A stretch of 64,000 nt of DNA. It comes from Atopsyche davidsoni (Eukaryota; Arthropoda; Insecta; Trichoptera; Hydrobiosidae). This document shows positions 58,675-64,000 of this stretch, in pieces. The DNA is taken from the NCBI GenBank assembly GCA_022113835.1, contig JAILWY010000026.1, positions 9,823,001 to 9,887,000 on the forward strand, given 5' to 3'. Each line of letters begins with the position of its first letter. The stretch's first letter is position 1. Below the pieces are notes generated by a model. That model was not told the DNA's origin. It saw nothing but the letters and a program-made list of their open reading frames with translations, and made no database searches. The translations under genes and the position numbers were made by a program.

Positions 58675-61600
58675 ATGCAGTGCTTAAAAGTATTGAGTAA
58701 TTCAATATTAACCAGTAAGTATTTTAATTATTTTTTTCTATAAATGGTCAATAGTTTCATATCTTTCAAAACTGTTGATACCCAGTTTGTTGTCTTGTTT
58801 ATATGATATATTAAAACGTAATTATATCGAAAAAATTATAGCAGAAAATTGGGAAAAGAAAATGTTTAATTTATGACATGTTAATGTTTTTATTATTACA
58901 GTAAAACCTCGATATAACGGACCTCTATTTAACGAACTTTGGATATAACGGACAAAAAATTCGGTCAAATGTAATAAAAATTAAAAACGTCCTGTTAAAC
59001 TATACATGCTAAAATTCAAGTGCCGCTGCATGTAAACAATTTTTAGCGGCCATGATAATCACGTCGTACGTCTAGCACTAGAATTTGAGACATAATGCCG
59101 TCCTGCTGGTAGACTACCTAGTCGGAGTGATAAGATTCCCTGAATAATAACGCGTAGGTTTTGACGCAGCACACTGGTGTTTGCCACGCTGGCCGGGGAT
59201 TCACTCAACTCTACAACAGTTTAACTTGTTTACTCGAAGTGAATGAACGCATTTGGTACTCCAGTAAATATATTTAAATTTTCGCAACCTTACCATTTAA
59301 ATATGGATAAACGGAAAAGAATCAATCTAACGATCAATAAAAAATTAGAAATTATACAAAAGTTGGAGTCTGGAATGTCTGCGTCTCGTATATGTGAACA
59401 ATATGGCATAAAAAAGCAAACTGTATCGGACATAAAAAAAAATAAAAGCAAAATAAATAAATTTGCGTTAATGTGTGATGTAGGAGAAAACAGCAATCAC
59501 AGAAAACGAATGAAATTGGCTCGTGAAACTTCACTTGAAGAAGCAATCTTAAAATGGTACGGCCAACAACGTTCTTGTGGGGTTCCGGTTCAGGCAGTTG
59601 AATTGAAATCTGCTGCAATTAAATTGGCAAATCATATGAACATACCATTCAGAGCAAGTGATGGATGGCTCTGGCGCTTTCGCAAAAGGCACAGAATCAA
59701 GAATAAAAAATTTTTTGGCGAAGCCTCAAGTGCACCAAAGGAAGAAATTGAACCTTTTAGGCAAAAATTAATAGAACATATAAATAACAAAATGCTATTA
59801 GAATCTCAGACTGAAAGTGAAATAGCAGTTGAAGTTATTAACCTAAAAAATGAGGATGGAAGTGAAGATAGCGAAGAAAAAGAAATAGAATCTCAAACTA
59901 AAAGTGAAAAGGCAGATGAAGTTGTGAACCTCAAAAATGAGGATGGAAGTGAAGATATCGAAGTAGAAGAAACAACACCGCCAAAAATGAAGTTATCAGT
60001 GATTAGATCACATCTCGACAATTTAATAACATTTATTGACTATTCGTCAGATAACGAAGTTAAACTATACTATACGCATTTTCGTAATTTCCGAGAGTTG
60101 ATTATAAAAAAACAGCAAACTTCATAAGTGCAAACAAATCTTGATTCCTTTTTAGTAGGATTATCGAAAGCAAGCGCGTCGATATCAAACAGCAATGTCA
60201 CTTCACGACCAGTGTCCGAAGACAATTAAATATAATTTTGTTTGTGTTTTGTATTTTTTATTTATATCTAAATACATACAGTGTATTTTCAAAAAAAGTT
60301 TTTTGATTTATTTAAACCTATTTTTATATATAGGACTTTCGGCATTAACGGACACCCCCTCCCCCCAATTAGTCCGTTATATCGAGGTTTTACTGTATTT
60401 GCTAAATACAATTAATTCTCGATATATGATAATAAGGTGTACTAGATACATTCGTTTTATATTTTTACAATCACGGGTTTACAAACATTTTACATAGTAT
60501 GAAACTTATGTATTGATTTTCCATTTCAGAATCAATAGCAGAAAAATGTTTAAATATTCTTCCTGCCTGTGGCATAAAATATTTTGCTCCTCCACCGAAC
60601 TACGATGGTTAGTATTTTTAAACAATTTATTTGAATATTCACCATCCATAATATTTATTAATGAAGTTGTACCTCTGAATCTTTAATTTTTGTTTATAAT
60701 AATGAAAAATTACTAGATCTGGTAATCCTCGAATTTATTTTTAACAACTCGATTACTTCAATATTGTACACACAATTGTACTGGGGGTAATTGCCGATTT
60801 GCTAACAATACTTCATAATAATCATTGGTATAACAGGACCCTCGATTGGCATCCTGTAACTATTGTAATATCAAGACTATAATACAGTGGCCCCCAATCC
60901 TATGCCCGCGGGCACCATGGCACCAGCCGACCGTTTTACGTGTGGCTGCTGCTGTGCGACCATGATAAAAAAGTAATTTATGTTTTCAATAAAATGTTAT
61001 GAAAAAAATTAATATTTAGCAATCAAACAGAAATATAAAGAAAAATTATTATACCGTTATAATTTTCAAAATAATAATTAATTCCAGAAAATCATAAATT
61101 AGCCTGTTGAAATAGCATCTTATGGGTGAATTTGTCTCCGTCTCTGTAATATCGCCCGCTAGTAATGCGTTCACAATATTGTTCAGATACTTAATGGAGA
61201 AGTTGCTGAAAAATATAAATCTGATATTTTTGCGGTAGTCAAAGTGAGATGAAAGATAAGATATCTGCTATGTAAAGTGTCTCAGATATTTTTGCATTGA
61301 TAAAAGTGAGATGAAAGCTATGTGAAAGTCTATCTGATATTTTTGCGGTAGTACAAGTGAGGTGAAAGCTATTTGAAAGTGTCTCTGATATTATTGCATT
61401 GATATCCATTTACTTACCAAGTAAACGTAACTGAAATAGCAGTATATGATGCAGAGCTTATTCAAGTAATGACAGATGAACTGGAGCTAGAAATTTTGGA
61501 CCTTCAAAACGACATTGTCCTAAAATCCAATGTATCAGATGAGTACTTCTGGAATATAGTTGACATAAACAAATTTCCATTCTTGAAAAGAGCAGCATAC

Positions 61601-63654
61601 AAAATTAAATAGTTTTTCGGTTTTACATACTTATCATATCATATATCATAAAATCAAAGTACAGATCTCGACTTAAAGATGAACATCTTGATGATTGCTT
61701 ACGAGCAGGAATATCATCATACTCTTCTAATTACGAGGCAATGCCAACGATTACATTGACTTGGATATTTCTATTTTTTTATAAAGAATTTAGGTAATAG
61801 AGTCGAATTTGGGCATTTCTGATTAACCCAAAGAGTTTTCTAAACCCTCTAAAATGTTTAATCCAACTGTCGATAGAGTGAATTAATACATTTTTGAAAA
61901 TTTAAAGATGTTTACATCAAACAGAGCCCCCTGTTTAATTTTTTTTTAAATTTCTTGTATGAGTTTAAGAATTGGACAGAAAGTTCTAGTATTACTAGTA
62001 ACGTAAGTATTAAATGTATGCCTTAAAAGATTACCAAGGTCTTGAGGCCACAATTCCCTTGGAAATGTTTATCTGAATCCCTTAACTAATTATAATATTT
62101 ATGTTTTTCAGATATCGAAATACCAGATAAGCCGAAATTACGTTTCTTAGAAAAAGTACCCACATACGTAGGTAATACAAGACCACCTAAAATGCAAAAG
62201 CGCCTGCGTTTAATGAGAGGGCCTGAGGGGATTCACAATACATTGCAACATGGTCAATATGGAATCATTGTTAGTATAACTTTTTTGGTATCCAAATATA
62301 TTATTCTTGCCAATTGTAATTGACACAAATCACTTAATCAATAATATGATATTCTTGATGAAGTTTCTGTATGAAAATACACGAAAACAACCAACTTTTG
62401 AACTTTACTATAATTAGATAGTTATGAACATGGATCATTATTTTTTGTGTAAAACCTAATTGATGGTTTTGTATGTATAAAACATGAAAAAAAAACTATT
62501 TAACCATTAGGTTTAATATATTTTCATAAAAAGGTAAATCGTATATATCTTTGGTCTCATTATTGTGATACTTTGTGTGGTGATTGTGAATGACAATTAA
62601 TATATAACTGGGGAAGTTGAAATTAGTTTATAATTTATGTGTATTATTCTGGATAATATAAAAAGACAGATCAGGGCATTACTAAATCATGTTTGTTTTA
62701 AGAAAGTATTAATAGTAAGTGTAGGCCTTTTGTATATTTTTTGTAACATTATTATTGATATAATTTAAAATGCAGTTTATATGTTGAAATGATGTTGATA
62801 TGACTAACTATGCTATATTTATTGCTAGGCTCAATGTGGAGGCCGATTGCGCTGGGAGCACTTGGAGATGATTCGACTGGGTGTGACACGCAAGATAGAT
62901 CCAAAGCGCATGTTTGCAGTGTGGCGAGTGGATCCCCCATGGCAACCCATCACCAAGAAGGGCCAGGGCATGCGCATGGGTGGTGGTAAAGGAGCTATAG
63001 ACCATTATGTCACACCTATCAAGGCTGGACGCATCATTATTGAGATCGGTGGTAAATGCGAGTATGCAGAGGTAATTTATTGAAATTTATTTATTTTCAT
63101 TTCTATTTATTCATCAATTTTGTTAACACTTTTTCCATAACTTTGTGTATTGATTCTGTAGCCTATAACCTCAATGCAAAACACCTTACTTTCTCCCTTT
63201 GAACAACTCTCCAAATGTTTGGCTCTGCATAAATGTTTGTGAATGTTCAAAGAAAGCGTGTGTTCATTTGCGCTTCTAGTAAATACGTGGTTTTATCATC
63301 TTAATGTTTTCTACAACTTCTAAATAATAAGTGAAGTTAATTTATATGATTGTATTGCAATAATAAAAAGTAAAATTATGATTTAAAGTAGAATATAAAA
63401 AGGTAGTAACTTCTTTAAAATTATTTTTCATTTTCTAGGTTCGTCAATTTTTGAGGGGTATTGCTATGAGATTACCATTTAATGCTATCGCCATATCTCA
63501 AGAGCTGCTGGACAAGCAGGCTGCGAAGAAAAAAGAGCTCAAAGAAAAGAATGTTAATCGTTATGACATGGAATATGTTATTAAAAATAATATGGGGGGA
63601 TGCCACCAGTGGCTCTCGCCATTTGATCACAAATGGTTTGGAGAATATAGGTAA
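58675..63654 (+). CDS. mRpL16: Mitochondrial ribosomal protein L16 (uL16m)
   Basis: Component of the mitochondrial large ribosomal subunit, uL16 family, placed near the central protuberance and tRNA sites; it acts in the matrix. Exons: 58,675-58,714; 60,530-60,607; 62,112-62,269; 62,829-63,071; 63,439-63,654. They join in frame to 244 residues, matching the usual animal length of about 240-250. Family hallmarks in order: [11 protein letters not shown], then [43 protein letters not shown], and [18 protein letters not shown]. It ends [12 protein letters not shown] before TAA. The N-terminus starting [10 protein letters not shown] is short and can serve as a mitochondrial targeting sequence. Exons 2 and 3 use GTTAGT donors. 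AATAAA at 63,771-63,776 gives a short 3' UTR. Introns 1 and 2 carry transposon remains. Confidence 0.96.
58899..58922 (+). repeat. pogo-like left terminal inverted repeat
   Basis: 24 bp, identical in inverse orientation to the right end. Its last 12 bases are repeated 31 bp further inward. Confidence 0.95.
59243..60127 (+). CDS. CENP-B-type DNA-binding ORF of a pogo/Tigger element, DDE domain missing
   Basis: 294 codons; a better start may be the second Met at 59,303 ([20 protein letters not shown]). Residues about 23-75 form a pipsqueak-type helix-turn-helix, and about 90-160 a CENP-B-type domain ending [17 protein letters not shown] and FGEASSA. In relatives the DDE domain begins shortly after with an NADETG-like motif; here the text breaks at LLESQ (residue 189). 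Two 29-residue acidic repeats follow (ESQTESE... and ESQTKSE...; 87-bp tandem units at 59,801-59,887 and 59,888-59,974). The end [27 protein letters not shown] resembles the transposase C-terminus. It would bind element ends without cutting, so it could act as a repressor, or be a domesticated or decaying gene. It could also be expressed from the host intron. Confidence 0.75.
   Translation: MNAFGTPVNIFKFSQPYHLNMDKRKRINLTINKKLEIIQKLESGMSASRICEQYGIKKQTVSDIKKNKSKINKFALMCDVGENSNHRKRMKLARETSLEEAILKWYGQQRSCGVPVQAVELKSAAIKLANHMNIPFRASDGWLWRFRKRHRIKNKKFFGEASSAPKEEIEPFRQKLIEHINNKMLLESQTESEIAVEVINLKNEDGSEDSEEKEIESQTKSEKADEVVNLKNEDGSEDIEVEETTPPKMKLSVIRSHLDNLITFIDYSSDNEVKLYYTHFRNFRELIIKKQQTS
60128..60229 (+). 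pseudogene. In-frame C-terminal tail after the pogo ORF stop
   Basis: Beyond TAA 60,125-60,127 the same frame stays open for 33 codons to TAA at 60,227-60,229. It starts VQTNLDSFL, close to the QxxLxxFF PCNA-binding box known near the C-terminus of pogo-type transposases. The first stop therefore looks like a mutation that removed this tail. Confidence 0.6.
60372..60395 (-). repeat. pogo-like right terminal inverted repeat
   Basis: 24 bp, perfect inverse match to the left end, followed by the TA target duplication. Confidence 0.95.
60885..61750 (+). mobile_element. Decayed hAT transposon remnant in mRpL16 intron 2
   Basis: Begins with CAGTGGCCCCCAA at 60,885, a hAT-like end. At 61,451-61,612 a frame reads [20 protein letters not shown] and later [12 protein letters not shown]. 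After a frame change, 61,648-61,745 reads [20 protein letters not shown]. These are the C-terminal dimerisation region of hAT transposases of the ZBED5/SCAND3-like type. Stops and frame changes break it, the N-terminal and catalytic parts are gone, and I could not find the matching right end. It is inactive. Confidence 0.72.
61221..61410. repeat. Tandem repeat of about 51-62 bp in the hAT remnant
   Basis: Four copies beginning CTGATATTTTTGC start near 61,221, 61,282, 61,334 and 61,385. Odd copies continue GCGGTAG and even copies GCATTGA, so the array is best read as a dimer of about 113 bp repeated twice. Confidence 0.8.
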
Positions 63655-64000
63655 ACTTTTCATGCACAATGATTTTGTATATTTCGTAGGCCTTTTAAGG
63701 TAATTAAAATAATTTTAAACATGTGGCTTTTTGATTAATTGAACTTCAATTAGTTGTGTTGATTCAACGTAATAAAACACGAGTAACTTTTGATTACTTT
63801 ACTTTGTCAACTGGTGAGCTCTCAATTATGTTCTTACAAACAAATGTGAATCTTCATTATGGCGATGTTTTCACAATATTTTTTCTGTACGTGTGTGGAC
63901 AAACACTAGCTTGTTATTAAGTATACTCTTACATTGTATATGTAAGAGTTATAAATTCTATATTTCCAGGTTCATAAATTAATTCCATAAACTTTCCATT
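63655..64000. other. mRpL16 3' end and unannotated edge
   Basis: Contains the mRpL16 3' UTR with AATAAA at 63,771-63,776. Beyond it I see only AT-rich sequence to the window edge. Confidence 0.6.

Larger units (their letters stand above)
58899..60395 (+). mobile_element. pogo/Tigger-like element, internally deleted, in mRpL16 intron 1
   Basis: 1,497 bp with perfect 24-bp terminal inverted repeats starting CAGTAAAACCTCGATATAAC, flanked by TA on both sides (58,897-58,898 and 60,396-60,397), as in pogo/Tigger elements. The inner 12 bases of the left repeat recur at 58,942-58,953, a likely subterminal transposase-binding site. Autonomous relatives are usually well over 2 kb; this copy has lost the catalytic segment but keeps an ORF. 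It sits in the same orientation as its host gene. Confidence 0.95.

Noticed and set aside
62752..63005. Minus-strand frames opposite mRpL16 exon 4
   Set aside because: Antisense shadows of a strongly conserved exon.
1..64000. CRISPR arrays, bacterial operons, rRNA or tRNA genes
   Set aside because: No spaced direct-repeat array, no ribosome-binding-site-led operon and no RNA gene fold was seen; the window is eukaryotic.

Overview
The window looks like nuclear DNA from an insect, most likely a moth or butterfly. The background is AT-rich, genes are split by small introns with GT/AG borders, the conserved proteins read closest to insect forms as I remember them, and Tc1, pogo and hAT DNA transposons are present. 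The order assignment is inference; no marker in the window proves it.

Layout. 1-2.0 kb is a GC-rich block of 12-, 24-, 29/30- and 108-bp tandem repeats that runs in frame with a short BEL/Pao-type integrase fragment. About 2-39 kb has no gene I can support. It is AT-rich DNA with scattered GC-richer islands, a possible hAT-like miniature element (14.16-14.50 kb), a complete 1.6-kb Tc1-like transposon (14.99-16.62 kb), a G-rich 19-bp minisatellite (27.0 kb) and an 11-bp tandem repeat (29.4 kb).

Four cellular genes fill the right-hand 25 kb. (1) The pseudokinase NRBP/Madm, plus strand, ten exons from 39,013 to 48,951; its N-terminal exon was not found, so much of 2-39 kb may be its first intron. 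(2) A convergent, minus-strand, Asn/Ser/Thr-rich protein of 511 residues with about 21 N-glycosylation sequons (51,728-53,263). A likely signal-peptide exon upstream sits one nucleotide out of frame. (3) A minus-strand ZAD/C2H2 zinc-finger protein of 566 residues in ten exons (54,500-58,129). (4) Mitochondrial ribosomal protein L16, plus strand, five exons (58,675-63,654), divergent from the zinc-finger gene across a 545-bp shared promoter region.

The mRpL16 introns hold two transposon remains. Intron 1 has an intact-ended pogo/Tigger element that lost its DDE catalytic domain but keeps a 294-codon DNA-binding ORF. Intron 2 has a decayed hAT transposase C-terminus with a nearby tandem repeat. 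The four cellular genes do not form an obvious pathway. The most striking sequence events are a perfect 59-bp palindrome in the Tc1 transposase, made by a 21-bp in-frame templated insertion that creates a stop codon, and the DNA-binding-only pogo derivative.
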